From Paracoccus lutimaris (lineage in GTDB: Bacteria; Pseudomonadota; Alphaproteobacteria; Rhodobacterales; Rhodobacteraceae), in assembly GCF_003337565.1 (NCBI RefSeq), contig NZ_QPJL01000021.1, positions 1-61,578 of the forward strand: DNA of 61,578 nt. Direction: 5' to 3'. Positions 34,111-43,123 of this stretch are shown piece after piece (the stretch's first letter is position 1; every line of letters begins with the position of its first letter). The notes under the pieces were generated by a model, which was given only the letters and a program-made list of their open reading frames with translations, was not told where the DNA came from and searched no databases. Position numbers and translations under genes: made by a program.

Positions 34111-34332
34111 ATGAAAGCAGATATCCATCCCGACTACCACCTGATCGAGGTCAAGATGACCGACGGCACCACCTATGCCGTGCGCTCGACCTGGGGCAAG
34201 GAAGGCGACACCATGTCGCTGGACATCGATCCGAACTCGCACCCCGCCTGGACCGGCGGCTCGGCCAAGCTGATGGACACCGGCGGCCGCGTGTCGAAGT
34301 TCAAGAACAAATACGCTGGCCTCGGCTTCTAA
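34111..34332 (+). CDS. rpmE: 50S ribosomal protein L31, zinc-free (C-minus) form
   Basis: 73 residues, GAGGAG before ATG 34111. The sequence [20 protein letters not shown] is typical of bacterial L31. None of the four zinc-binding cysteines of the C-plus form is present, so it belongs to the zinc-independent type found in alphaproteobacteria. L31 forms the flexible B1b intersubunit bridge. A strong terminator follows at once, ending the cluster. Confidence 0.95.
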   Translation: MKADIHPDYHLIEVKMTDGTTYAVRSTWGKEGDTMSLDIDPNSHPAWTGGSAKLMDTGGRVSKFKNKYAGLGF

Positions 34333-34353
34333 GCTACGCCTGCCGCGATCTGG

Positions 34354-34381
34354 AAACGCCGCCCCTTGGGGCGGCGTTTTT
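34354..34381 (+). terminator. Rho-independent terminator after rpmE
   Basis: A perfect 12-bp stem AAACGCCGCCCC / GGGGCGGCGTTT with a 2-base apical gap (TT), then T residues. It closes the ffh-rpmE transcription block. Confidence 0.9.
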
Positions 34382-34477
34382 CGTTTCAGGGCCGGGATGC
34401 GGTCGGTGGGCGCTCCGCTGGGTCCGGCGCGGGCAGGGACCGGATGGGCGCCCGCGCCGGTTCGGTACTGGCGGCCC

Positions 34478-34687
34478 TCAGAAAGGGCTGCCAAACATCG
34501 GCATCCAGATCGGCATGTGAGGCGCCGCGTTCAGCGGTCGGCCGGTCAGCTGGCGATTGCCGGTATCGATGACCACACGGCCATCCAGATATTCCCGCAG
34601 AACCGGGCCTTGGGCGCTGCGATAGGGAGAAAGCGCGATGGTCGCATATTGGCGCTGCGCGACGGGGGGGCGGACGGCGATGTTCAT
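34478..34687 (-). CDS. Small hypothetical protein
   Basis: 69 residues (MNIAVRPPVAQRQYATIALS start) overlapping the upstream small gene by ATGA, which supports both being real. Residues about 15-50 contain YATIALSPYRSAQGPVLREY and GRVVIDTGNRQLTGRPL. The C-terminus is Met/Pro-rich. No family recognised. Confidence 0.5.
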   Translation of the reverse strand: MNIAVRPPVAQRQYATIALSPYRSAQGPVLREYLDGRVVIDTGNRQLTGRPLNAAPHMPIWMPMFGSPF

Positions 34688-34932
34688 TGCACGAGTCCTT
34701 TTGCGTCCAGACGTTCGATGAACGTGTCCCAGATCTGGGGGTCGCGGTTGCGCATCAATTCCTGCGCCGCCTCAAACGGGTCGCAGGTCATCAGCCTCAG
34801 CGGGATATCCGAAATCCGATGCGGCTTGCCCGTGCGCCGGTCGATCAGGCTGACGGCATAGCGGGCGGGGGCGGGTATGGCGGCCCGCAGCGCGCGATCG
34901 GCAAAGGCCGACAGATGGTTGAGCATGGTCAT
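34684..34932 (-). CDS. Small hypothetical protein
   Basis: 82 residues from ATG 34932, chosen because AAGGAG lies 8 bases upstream; the frame extends to 34995 without a better site. It contains LSAFADRALRAAIPAPARYA, then DRRTGKPHRISDIPLRLMTC and FEAAQELMRNRDPQIWDTFI. It is predicted cytoplasmic and helical. It forms a two-gene unit with the following small ORF. It is divergent from mipZ across a 285-base A+T-richer promoter region. No family recognised. Confidence 0.55.
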   Translation of the reverse strand: MTMLNHLSAFADRALRAAIPAPARYAVSLIDRRTGKPHRISDIPLRLMTCDPFEAAQELMRNRDPQIWDTFIERLDAKGLVQ

Positions 34933-35216
34933 CTTTTGGCTCCTTCCCAAGGCTGAGTGCATCCGGGCTTGTTCCCGGTAAAGTAATAACGACATGATTC
35001 GTCGTGTATTGCAAGAAAAATATCTACTAGACTTATCGTGATATAAGAATCAAGCAAGAACAATATCTTACTTCGGCGATGCCGATCCGCCCATCGCCGG
35101 GCAAAAGCTGGGGAAAAGCCGCGACTCCGCCACATCGGAATCGCTTGGGCGCTTTTCATCCCGCAGGCGGCATCTTATGGTCCGGTCGCATTCTGCCCGC
35201 CATCGCAGGAGGATTC

Positions 35217-35999
35217 GTGGCGCATATCATCGTTGTCGGGAACGAAAAGGGCGGCTCTGGCAAGTCCACGACCTCGATGCATGTGGCGACGGCGCTGGTG
35301 CGCATGGGCCACCGTGTCGGCGCGCTGGATCTGGATGTGCGCCAGCGCACCTTTGGCCGCTATCTGGAAAACCGCGCCGCCTATGCCGCGCGCGAGGGGC
35401 TGGACCTGCCCATGCCGATCCTGGCCCATATGGAGCCCGAGGCCGAGGGCGGCATCGATCCGCTGTCGAAAGCCGTGGCGGAACTGGACGCGGTCTGCGA
35501 TTTCATCCTGCTGGATTGCCCCGGCTCGCATACCCGGCTCAGCCAGATGGCGCATACGCTGGCCGATACGCTGATCACCCCGATGAACGACAGTTTCGTC
35601 GATTTCGACCTGCTGGCGCGGCTGTCGCCCGAGGGCAAGGTGCTGGGCCCCTCGATCTATGCCGAAATGGTCTGGGCGGCGCGGCAGATGCGCGGCGAGG
35701 CGGGCGCAGGCCCCATCGACTGGCTGGTCCTGCGCAACCGTCTGGGCACGCAGGCCATGCACAACAAGCGCAAGGTGGGCGGTGCCTTGGCGACGCTCTC
35801 GAAGCGCATCGGCTTTCGCGTCGCCCCCGGTTTCTCGGAACGGGTGATCTTTCGCGAACTGTTTCCGCGTGGGTTAACGCTGCTGGATCTCAAGGATATC
35901 GGCACCGAACAGCTGAGCATGTCCAATATCGCCGCACGGCAGGAGCTGCGCGAACTGGTCGGAGAACTGAACCTGCCCGGGGTCAGCATCGCTTTCTGA
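35217..35999 (+). CDS. mipZ: Division-plane positioning ATPase MipZ
   Basis: 260 residues from GTG 35217, with AGGAGG at 35208-35213. It is a ParA/MinD-type ATPase with deviant Walker A NEKGGSGKSTTS near residue 10. Family signatures are LDLDVRQRTFGRYLENR and FILLDCPGSHTRLSQMAH, and LVLRNRLGTQAMHNKRKVGG follows. In Caulobacter MipZ forms bipolar gradients with ParB and blocks FtsZ polymerisation away from midcell; in Rhodobacter it acts similarly. The gene is monocistronic here. The upstream A+T-rich region (34996-35110) probably holds its promoter. Confidence 0.93.
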   Translation: MAHIIVVGNEKGGSGKSTTSMHVATALVRMGHRVGALDLDVRQRTFGRYLENRAAYAAREGLDLPMPILAHMEPEAEGGIDPLSKAVAELDAVCDFILLDCPGSHTRLSQMAHTLADTLITPMNDSFVDFDLLARLSPEGKVLGPSIYAEMVWAARQMRGEAGAGPIDWLVLRNRLGTQAMHNKRKVGGALATLSKRIGFRVAPGFSERVIFRELFPRGLTLLDLKDIGTEQLSMSNIAARQELRELVGELNLPGVSIAF

Positions 36000-36065
36000 A
36001 GCCCCGCCATTGTTGCGCGCTTCCGGCAGGTCTATGCTGCGCCCCTGATTGCTGAGGAGCGGAAG

Positions 36066-37244
36066 ATGACGGCAACATGCCGGATCACCCGGGTCGTGAC
36101 CATGACCCTTGCGCTGACGATCTGTCTGCCCGGCCTGGCGCCGGCCCAGACCGCCGCGGCGACCGAACAGGCCCCGCCCTCGCTGGAATTGCCGCTGGTC
36201 ACGCTGGCAACGGTCGAACGTACCCCCATCGAGGCGCGGGTGCCGGTTTCGGGCTCGCTGGTGGCGCGCAAAGAGGTGCAGATCCATGCCAATGTCACCG
36301 GCTATGACATCAAGGGCATTCTGGTCGATGTCGGCGACCGTGTGAAACAGGGCGATCTGCTGGCCTTTCTTTCGGATGACGTGCTGGCGGCGCAATTCGA
36401 GCAGGCCACCGGCGAATATCGCCGCGCCGAGGCCGCCGTGCGGCAGGCCGAAAGCCAGATCGACAGCGCGGTGGCGACGCTGACCGAGGCCGCCTCAGCG
36501 CTGGAGCGGACCCGCAGCCTGCGCAAATCCGGCAATGCCAGTCAGGCGGTGCTGGATCAGGCGGTCGCGGCCGAGGCTTCGGCGCAGGCGGGCTCGGCTG
36601 TCGCCTCAAGCGGGCTTCGCGTGGCGCAGGCCAGCCTGATGCAGGCCGATGCCGCGCGCCGGCTGGCGCAGCTGAACCTTGATTACGCGCGGATCATCAC
36701 CCCGGTCGATGGCGTGGTGGTCGGCCGAACCGCCGAGCTGGGGGCGATTTCCGGCACCGGGGACAAGCCGCTGTTCACGGTGATCGCCGGGGGCGAGATC
36801 GAACTGGATGCCGATGTGATCGAAACCGCGCTGACCAGCCTGAAGCCCGGCGACCTTGCCGAGATCGAGGTGGCGGGCGTCGGCCTTGTCACCGGCAGTT
36901 TGCGGCTTGCTCCGGCCTCGGTCGATCCGCTGACGCGGCTGGGGCAGGCGCGCGTGTCGCTGACCGCTGATCCGGGGCTGCGGGTGGGGCTGTTCGCGCA
37001 GGGCTGGATCATTACCGACAAGCGCGAGGCGCTGACCGTGCCCACCGCTGCCATCCTTGCCGATGCCTCGGGCGAGCGGGTGCAGGTGGTCCGCGACGGT
37101 CAGGTCGAGACGCGCGAGATCCGCGCCGGGCTGATCTGGCAGGGCCGGCGCGAAGTGCTGGAAGGGCTTGAGCCGGGCGAACAGGTGATTGCCCGCGCCG
37201 GCGCGTTTTTCGCCGATGGTGACCGGGTGCGCGTGGCGCCATGA
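36066..37244 (+). CDS. RND efflux periplasmic adaptor (membrane fusion protein)
   Basis: 392 residues, GAGGAGC upstream. A signal peptide (MTLALTICLPGLAPAQTAAA) is followed by the lipoyl half-motif (VPVSGSLVARKEVQIHANVT), a coiled-coil hairpin (about 110-205, many Ala/Gln/Glu) and the second lipoyl half (ARIITPVDGVVVGRTAELGA). Beta-barrel and membrane-proximal domains complete it. It connects the inner-membrane RND pump encoded next to an outer-membrane channel that is not in this cluster. It overlaps the pump gene by ATGA, giving fixed stoichiometry. Confidence 0.92.
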   Translation: MTATCRITRVVTMTLALTICLPGLAPAQTAAATEQAPPSLELPLVTLATVERTPIEARVPVSGSLVARKEVQIHANVTGYDIKGILVDVGDRVKQGDLLAFLSDDVLAAQFEQATGEYRRAEAAVRQAESQIDSAVATLTEAASALERTRSLRKSGNASQAVLDQAVAAEASAQAGSAVASSGLRVAQASLMQADAARRLAQLNLDYARIITPVDGVVVGRTAELGAISGTGDKPLFTVIAGGEIELDADVIETALTSLKPGDLAEIEVAGVGLVTGSLRLAPASVDPLTRLGQARVSLTADPGLRVGLFAQGWIITDKREALTVPTAAILADASGERVQVVRDGQVETREIRAGLIWQGRREVLEGLEPGEQVIARAGAFFADGDRVRVAP

Positions 37245-40200
37245 ATTTCTCGACCTGGTCCATCCGGCAACCGGTGCCCGCAATTGCGGCCTTTCTTGTC
37301 CTGCTGATGATGGGGCTTTACAGCTTCAGCCGGCTGGCGGTCACGGCAATGCCGAATATCGACCTGCCGCTGGTCAGCGTCGTGGTCTCGCAGCCCGGCG
37401 CCGCGCCCTCGGAGCTGGTGCGGCAGGTGATCCAGCCCATCGAGGATTCCGTCGCCAGCATCGTCGGTGTGCGCCATATCAATTCAAGCGCCACCGACAG
37501 CTCGGCCCGCATCTATGTCGAATTCGAGCTGGAGACCGATACCGACCGGGCCGTGAACGACGTCAAGGATGCGGTGGCCAATGTCCGCGCCGACCTGCCG
37601 GAATCGATCATGGAGCCGCTGATCCACCGGATCGATATCGAGGGCATGGCGATCCTGACCTATGCGGTCAGCGACCCCACGCGCAGCATCGAACAGTTGT
37701 CGGATTTCGTCGATGACGTGGTGGCGCGCGATCTGTCGGACGTGGCGGGCGTGGCCAGCATCTCGCGCATTGGCGGCGCCGACCGCCAGATCAATGTCGA
37801 GCTGGACCCCGGCCGCATCCAGGCATTCGGGCTGACGGCGGCCGAGATCTCGGACCAGCTTCGGACCAAGAACATCGACATGGGCGGCGGGCGCGGCGAC
37901 ATGGCGGGGACGGAATATTCCATCCGCGCGCTGGGTTCGGCCGAGGATGTGGCGCTGCTGGCCAAGACGCCGATCCTGATCGGGCAGGGCGACGCGCAGG
38001 GGCGCACGGTGCGGCTGGACCAGCTGGGCACGGTCGAGGACGGTGCCAGCGACGAGCGCAGCTTTGCGCTGCTGGACGGCCAGCCGGTCGTGGCCTTTGG
38101 CGTCTTTCGCAGCAAGGGGGCCTCGGATCTGGCGGCGGGCGATGGCACCAAGGCGCGCGTGGCCCAGATCATGGCACGCCATCCCGGCATGCAGATCACG
38201 CTGATCGATGATGCGACCACCCATACCTCGGGCAGCTATCACTCCACGATGGAGACGCTTTACGAGGGCGCGGCGCTGGCGGTGATCGTGGTGTTCCTGT
38301 TCCTGCGCAACTGGCGCGCGACGCTGATCGCTGCCGTGGCGCTGCCTCTGTCGATCATCCCGACCTTCTTTGTCATGTCCTGGCTGGGCTTTACCCTGAA
38401 CGGGATCAGCCTGCTGGCGATCACGCTGGTCACCGGCATTCTGGTCGATGACGCCATCGTCGAGATCGAGAATATCGTGCGCCACATCAACATGGGCACG
38501 CCCGCCTATCAGGCTAGCATGGAGGCCGCGAACGAGATCGGCCTGACCGTCATCGCCATCAGCTTTTCCATCGTCGCGGTCTTTGCGCCGGTCAGCTTCA
38601 TGGGCGGGATTCCGGGCCAGTATTTCAAGCAGTTCGGGCTTACGGTGGCGGTCTCGGTGCTGTTTTCGCTGCTGGTGGCGCGGCTGATCACGCCCATGCT
38701 TGCGGCCTATTTCCTGCGCGACAACCATCATGTCGCCGAGGAGCATGACGGCTTTGTCCTGCGTCGGCTGATGGCGGTGCTGCGCTGGACGCTGCGCCAT
38801 CGCGGCTGGACGCTGTTGCTGGGGCTGGGGGTCTTTGCCGGCTCGATCTGGTCCGCGACGTTGCTTCCGACCGAATTCATCCCGGCGCAGGATGTCGGGC
38901 GCAGCCAGATTTCCATCGAGCTGCCGCCCGGCGCCACCATCGAGGATACCGAAGGTGCCGCGCGCCTGCTGTCCCAACGGATCGGAGCGGTGGGCGATGT
39001 GCGCTCGGTCTTTGTGAATGGCGGCGGCGATGACGGCGTGACCGATGCGCGCCTGCAGGTGAATTATGGCCCCAAGGATGAGCGCGAGCGGTCAAGCTTT
39101 GCCATCGAGGATGAGCTGCGCCTGCTGTTGTCGGACATTCCCGACATGCGCATCGAGTTTCTGAACGAATCCGGAGCGGCGGATTTTTCCGTGGCGGTGC
39201 TGGGCGACAGCGACGAGGCGGCGCTTGAGGCGGCGCAACGGCTGATGAAGGCCATGGCCGAATTGCCAGCGCTGGAGGGGATCACCTCATCCGCCAGCCT
39301 GGAGCGCCCCGAGATCGAGATCCATCCCCGGCCCGAGGTCGCAGCCCAGCTGGGCGTGACGGCCAGCGCGCTGGCCACGACGCTGCGCGTGGCGACGCTG
39401 GGCGAGAACGAGTCGAATCTTGCCAAGTTCAACACCGGCGAAAAGCAGATCCCGATCATGGTGCGCCTGAACGAAGCGGCGCGGCGCGACCTGTGGGTGG
39501 TGCGCAACCTGCGCGTGCCCAGTTCCGCCGGGCAGGTGCCGCTGGAGGCGGTGGCCGATATCACCTTCTCGGCCGGCGCGACCGAGATCGAACGCTACGA
39601 CCGGCGCTATCGCACCACCATCTCGGCCAATCTGGCCGAGGGGGCGCTGCTGGGTCCGGCCAACAGCGCCGTCGCCGCCCTGCAAAAGACCGTCGAGCTG
39701 CCGGCGGGAACCGAAATCCAGTCCTCGGGCGATGCCGAGATCATGGGCGAGGTGTTCGAGGCATTCTCGGTGGCGATGATTTCTGGCGTGGTTCTGACCT
39801 ATGTGGTGCTGGTCCTGCTGTTTCATAATTTCGTGACGCCGGTGTCGATCCTGATGTCGCTGCCTTTGGCCATTGGCGGTGCGATCCTGGCGCTGTTCCT
39901 GACCGGGAATTCGATCAGCATGGCGGTGGTGATCGGTTTTCTGATGCTGATGGGGATCGTGACCAAGAACGCGATCATGCTGGTCGAATTCGCAGTCGGT
40001 GCCATCGAGGCCGGCACCCCCAAGCGCGAGGCGATCCTGGATGCGGTTCACAAGCGCGCGCGTCCCATCGTGATGACGACCATCGCCATGACGGCGGGCA
40101 TGGTGCCCTCGGCCATCGGCACCGGCGAGGGGGCCGAGTTCAGCGCGCCGATGGCGATTGCGGTGATCGGGGGGCTGCTGCTGTCGACGTTGCTGTCGCT

Positions 40201-40312
40201 GCTGTTCGTGCCCTCGCTGTTTTCTGTCGTCCATGGCGGGCAGGTCAGGCTGTCGGGCTGGCTGGTGCGGCGGCTGGGGCTGAATGCGGCGCCGGGGGCG
40301 CCGGGCGAGTGA
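37241..40312 (+). CDS. RND-family efflux permease (AcrB/MexB-like)
   Basis: 1023 residues with twelve predicted membrane helices and two large periplasmic loops. The start MNFSTWSIRQPVPAIAAFLV is typical. The proton relay acids lie in TM4 (VTGILVDDAIVEIENIVRHI). The C-terminal half has FLMLMGIVTKNAIMLVEFAV and RARPIVMTTIAMTAGMVPSA. It is a proton-driven exporter of hydrophobic compounds or drugs; the subfamily resembles single-pump heavy-metal-unrelated HAE-1 transporters. No regulator gene is adjacent. It is convergent with pdhC, separated by a bidirectional terminator. Confidence 0.95.
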   Translation: MNFSTWSIRQPVPAIAAFLVLLMMGLYSFSRLAVTAMPNIDLPLVSVVVSQPGAAPSELVRQVIQPIEDSVASIVGVRHINSSATDSSARIYVEFELETDTDRAVNDVKDAVANVRADLPESIMEPLIHRIDIEGMAILTYAVSDPTRSIEQLSDFVDDVVARDLSDVAGVASISRIGGADRQINVELDPGRIQAFGLTAAEISDQLRTKNIDMGGGRGDMAGTEYSIRALGSAEDVALLAKTPILIGQGDAQGRTVRLDQLGTVEDGASDERSFALLDGQPVVAFGVFRSKGASDLAAGDGTKARVAQIMARHPGMQITLIDDATTHTSGSYHSTMETLYEGAALAVIVVFLFLRNWRATLIAAVALPLSIIPTFFVMSWLGFTLNGISLLAITLVTGILVDDAIVEIENIVRHINMGTPAYQASMEAANEIGLTVIAISFSIVAVFAPVSFMGGIPGQYFKQFGLTVAVSVLFSLLVARLITPMLAAYFLRDNHHVAEEHDGFVLRRLMAVLRWTLRHRGWTLLLGLGVFAGSIWSATLLPTEFIPAQDVGRSQISIELPPGATIEDTEGAARLLSQRIGAVGDVRSVFVNGGGDDGVTDARLQVNYGPKDERERSSFAIEDELRLLLSDIPDMRIEFLNESGAADFSVAVLGDSDEAALEAAQRLMKAMAELPALEGITSSASLERPEIEIHPRPEVAAQLGVTASALATTLRVATLGENESNLAKFNTGEKQIPIMVRLNEAARRDLWVVRNLRVPSSAGQVPLEAVADITFSAGATEIERYDRRYRTTISANLAEGALLGPANSAVAALQKTVELPAGTEIQSSGDAEIMGEVFEAFSVAMISGVVLTYVVLVLLFHNFVTPVSILMSLPLAIGGAILALFLTGNSISMAVVIGFLMLMGIVTKNAIMLVEFAVGAIEAGTPKREAILDAVHKRARPIVMTTIAMTAGMVPSAIGTGEGAEFSAPMAIAVIGGLLLSTLLSLLFVPSLFSVVHGGQVRLSGWLVRRLGLNAAPGAPGE

Positions 40313-40339
40313 GCTTGGCACCGGGGCGCTGCCCCAGAG

Positions 40340-40366
40340 CCCGGGATATTTTGACATGAAAGAAAA
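40340..40366 (+). repeat. Dispersed intergenic motif, copy 2
   Basis: CCCGGGATATTTTGACATGA followed by AAGAAAA, resembling the minus-strand motif at 31001-31028. Here it sits between the RND permease stop and the shared terminator. Confidence 0.4.
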
Positions 40367-40389
40367 GGGGGCCGTTTGGGGCCCCCTTT
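40364..40389. terminator. Bidirectional terminator between the RND permease and pdhC
   Basis: AAAGGGGGCC (40364-40373) pairs with GGCCCCCTTT (40380-40389) over 10 bp, with A- and T-runs on both sides, so it can stop both converging transcripts. Confidence 0.8.
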
Positions 40390-40415
40390 GTATGCCGTGA
40401 TGATTGGGGCTGGTT

Positions 40416-41723
40416 TTAGGCCAGCATGCCCATCGGGTTTTCCAGATGCGCGACGATGGCTTGCAGAAGCTGCGCACCCAGAGCGCCGTCGATCACGCGG
40501 TGGTCGACCGACAGCGTCATCGACATGACATTGCGGATCACCACTTCGCCATCCTCGACCACCGGGGTCTGGATGCCGGCGCCGACGGCAAGGATGGCGC
40601 CATGCGGCGGGTTGATGACCGCGTCGAAGTTCTCGACGCCGAACATGCCAAGGTTCGAGATCGCGAAGCTGCCGCCCTGATATTCATGCGGGGCCAGCTT
40701 CTTGGTCTTGGCGCGGTTTGCCAGGTCCTTCATCTCGGCCGAAAGGGTCGACAGCGTCTTTTGCTGCGCGTCTTTCAGGACCGGGGTGAAGAGCCCGCCT
40801 TCGACCGCGACGGCAACCGCCACGTCCGAGGGCTTGAGCTTGAGGATGCGGTCGCCGGCCCAGACGGCATTGGCGTCCGGCACCTCTTGCAGCGCCAGCG
40901 CGCAGGCCTTGATGACGAAGTCATTGACCGACAGTTTCACACCGCGACCTTCGAGCTGCTTGTTCAGCTGGGCGCGGAATTTCATCAGCGCATCCAGCTT
41001 GGCCGAGCGGCGCAGGTAGAAATGCGGGATGGTCTGCTTGGCCTCGCCAAGGCGGGCGGCGATGGTGCGGCGCATGCCGTCCAGCGCGACTTCCTCGGTC
41101 GGGCGGTCGGCATACATCTTGAGGATGGTTTCCGCCGATGCGCCCGTGGGTGCGGCTTTCGCCGGAGCGGCGGCAGCCGCCGGGGCAGCAGCTGCGGCGG
41201 GGGCCGGGGCGGCGCCGGGCTTGGCACCCTCGACATCCGCCTTGACGATGCGGCCATGCGGACCCGAGCCGGTGACGCCGGCAAGGTTCACGCCCTTTTC
41301 AGCCGCGATGCGGCGCGCCAGCGGCGAGGCAAAGATGCGCCCGCCATCGGCGGCCTTCGGGGCGGCCGGGGCAGGGGCGGCCGCTGCCGCAGGTGCTGCG
41401 GCGGCGGGTGCGGCCTCGGCCTTGGGGGCCGCGGCGGCGGGGGCTGCGGCCTTGGCGCTGCCGATATCGGCGGCGCTTTCGCCCTCTTCCAGCAGGACGG
41501 CGATGGGGGTGTTGACCGCGACCCCTGCCGTGCCCTCGGCGATCAGGATCTTGCCAAGGGTTCCCTCATCGACGGCCTCGAACTCCATCGTGGCCTTGTC
41601 GGTTTCGATCTCGGCGATGATGTCGCCGGATTTGACCGCATCGCCCTCTTTCTTGAGCCATTTCGCCAGCGTGCCTTCCTCCATGGTCGGCGACAGGGCG
41701 GGCATCAGGATTTCAGTCGGCAT
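40416..41723 (-). CDS. pdhC: Pyruvate dehydrogenase E2 (dihydrolipoamide acetyltransferase)
   Basis: 435 residues. One lipoyl domain has K43 in [12 protein letters not shown]. An Ala/Pro-rich linker (about 90-125) follows, then the peripheral subunit-binding domain ([20 protein letters not shown], then GSGPHGRI, about 131-158), a second Ala/Pro linker, and the catalytic domain ending with DHRVIDGA (H408, D412). It transfers the acetyl group from E1 to CoA and forms the complex core. It is the third gene of pdhA-pdhB-pdhC; E3 is not in the window. Its 5' 223 bases are nearly identical to those of pdhB. Confidence 0.96.
   Translation of the reverse strand: MPTEILMPALSPTMEEGTLAKWLKKEGDAVKSGDIIAEIETDKATMEFEAVDEGTLGKILIAEGTAGVAVNTPIAVLLEEGESAADIGSAKAAAPAAAAPKAEAAPAAAAPAAAAAPAPAAPKAADGGRIFASPLARRIAAEKGVNLAGVTGSGPHGRIVKADVEGAKPGAAPAPAAAAAPAAAAAPAKAAPTGASAETILKMYADRPTEEVALDGMRRTIAARLGEAKQTIPHFYLRRSAKLDALMKFRAQLNKQLEGRGVKLSVNDFVIKACALALQEVPDANAVWAGDRILKLKPSDVAVAVAVEGGLFTPVLKDAQQKTLSTLSAEMKDLANRAKTKKLAPHEYQGGSFAISNLGMFGVENFDAVINPPHGAILAVGAGIQTPVVEDGEVVIRNVMSMTLSVDHRVIDGALGAQLLQAIVAHLENPMGMLA
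41501..41723. repeat. Lipoyl-domain direct repeat, copy in pdhC
   Basis: 223 bases ending at the pdhC start codon align without gaps to 42885-43107 at the pdhB start. Over the 149 bases nearest the start I count seven mismatches (about 95% identity), with more mismatches further in. Confidence 0.85.
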
Positions 41724-41736
41724 TTTCGTGCCCCCC

Positions 41737-43107
41737 TTAGCGATAGGTTACTTTTTTCACCGCTTCGACGACCTCGGGGGCCGTGATCAGCGCGTGTTTT
41801 TCCAGATTGGCGGCATAGGGCATGGGCACGTCCTTGCCGGTGCAGTTGATCACCGGCGCATCGAGGTAATCGAAGGCGTTTTCCATGAGATAGGCCGAGA
41901 GGTGATTGCCGATCGAGCAGACCGGGAAGCCTTCTTCGACGGTCACGCAGCGATTGGTCTTTTTCACCGATTCAAGGATCGTGCCGTAATCGAGCGGGCG
42001 CAGGGTGCGCAGGTCGATCACCTCGGCGTCGATGCCGTCGGCGGCCAGCTTTTCAGCCGCATCCAGCGCATGGGTCATGCCGATGCCGAAGCTGATGATG
42101 GTCACGTCCTTGCCCGGACGGGCGATGCGCGCCTTGCCGAAGGGGATGGTGAAATCCTCGAGGTCGGGAACCTCGAAGCTGCGGCCATACATAATCTCGT
42201 TTTCAAGGAAAATCACCGGGTTGCCGTCGCGGATCGCGGTTTTCAACAGGCCTTTGGCATCGGCGGCGCAATAGGGCATCACCACCTTCAGGCCGGGGAT
42301 CTGGGCATACCATGCCGCGTAATCCTGGCTGTGCTGGGCGCCCACGCGGGCGGCGGCGCCGTTCGGACCACGGAAGACCATGGGCGCGCCCATCTGGCCA
42401 CCGGACATGTAAAGCGTCTTCGCGGCCGAGTTGATGATGTGGTCAACCGCCTGCATGGCGAAGTTGAAGGTCATGAACTCGACAATGGGGCGCAGGCCGG
42501 CAAGCGCCGCGCCGGTGCCGATGCCGGCAAAGCCGATTTCCGAGATCGGCGTATCGACGACGCGCTTGGGGCCGAACTCGTCCAGCAGGCCCTGGCTGAT
42601 CTTGTAGGCGCCCTGATATTCGCCGACCTCTTCGCCCATCAGGAAGACGGTGCTGTCGCGGCGCATTTCCTCGGCCATGGCTTCGCGCAGGGCCTCGCGC
42701 ACGGTCATCGTCTTCATCGGCGTGCCTTCCGGCCAGTCGGGCGAGACATCGCGCGCCGGGGTCGGGGCGGGTGCGGCCTGAGCGGCCACGGTTGCGGGCG
42801 TGCTTTCCGATTCGGTGCTGACGGCGGCGGCGGGTGCGGCGCTGACCGCGGCATCGGCGCTTTCGCCTTCTTCGACCATGATGGCGATGGGGGTGTTGAC
42901 CTTGACCCCCTCGGTGCCCTCGGCGATCAGGATCTTGCCGAGGATGCCCTCATCCACGGCTTCGAACTCCATCGTGGCCTTGTCGGTTTCGATCTCGGCG
43001 ATGATGTCGCCGGATTTCACCGCATCGCCCTCTTTCTTCAGCCATTTCGCCAGCGTGCCTTCCTCCATGGTCGGAGACAGGGCGGGCATCAGGATTTCGG
43101 TTGCCAT
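41737..43107 (-). CDS. pdhB: Pyruvate dehydrogenase E1 component, beta subunit, with N-terminal lipoyl domain
   Basis: 456 residues. Residues 1-80 form a complete lipoyl domain (K43 in [12 protein letters not shown]), then a 40-residue linker, then the transketolase-like beta subunit ([40 protein letters not shown], and [20 protein letters not shown]). The added lipoyl domain is characteristic of alphaproteobacterial PDH E1-beta. With PdhA it decarboxylates pyruvate using thiamine diphosphate and passes acetyl to E2; the extra lipoyl group may relay acetyl within the complex. It lies 13 bases upstream of pdhC and 16 bases downstream of pdhA. Confidence 0.96.
   Translation of the reverse strand: MATEILMPALSPTMEEGTLAKWLKKEGDAVKSGDIIAEIETDKATMEFEAVDEGILGKILIAEGTEGVKVNTPIAIMVEEGESADAAVSAAPAAAVSTESESTPATVAAQAAPAPTPARDVSPDWPEGTPMKTMTVREALREAMAEEMRRDSTVFLMGEEVGEYQGAYKISQGLLDEFGPKRVVDTPISEIGFAGIGTGAALAGLRPIVEFMTFNFAMQAVDHIINSAAKTLYMSGGQMGAPMVFRGPNGAAARVGAQHSQDYAAWYAQIPGLKVVMPYCAADAKGLLKTAIRDGNPVIFLENEIMYGRSFEVPDLEDFTIPFGKARIARPGKDVTIISFGIGMTHALDAAEKLAADGIDAEVIDLRTLRPLDYGTILESVKKTNRCVTVEEGFPVCSIGNHLSAYLMENAFDYLDAPVINCTGKDVPMPYAANLEKHALITAPEVVEAVKKVTYR
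42885..43107. repeat. Lipoyl-domain direct repeat, copy in pdhB
   Basis: Partner of 41501-41723, same orientation and same distance to the start codon, 1384 bases apart. Homologous recombination between them would delete the E1-beta catalytic region and fuse the lipoyl domain to E2. Confidence 0.85.
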
Positions 43108-43123
43108 ATGTCAGTTCCCCCGC

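Noticed and set aside
41140..41460. Repetitive block in pdhC resembling a short tandem-repeat array
   Set aside because: It encodes the Ala/Pro-rich linkers of E2; the repeats are coding low complexity, not CRISPR repeats with spacers.
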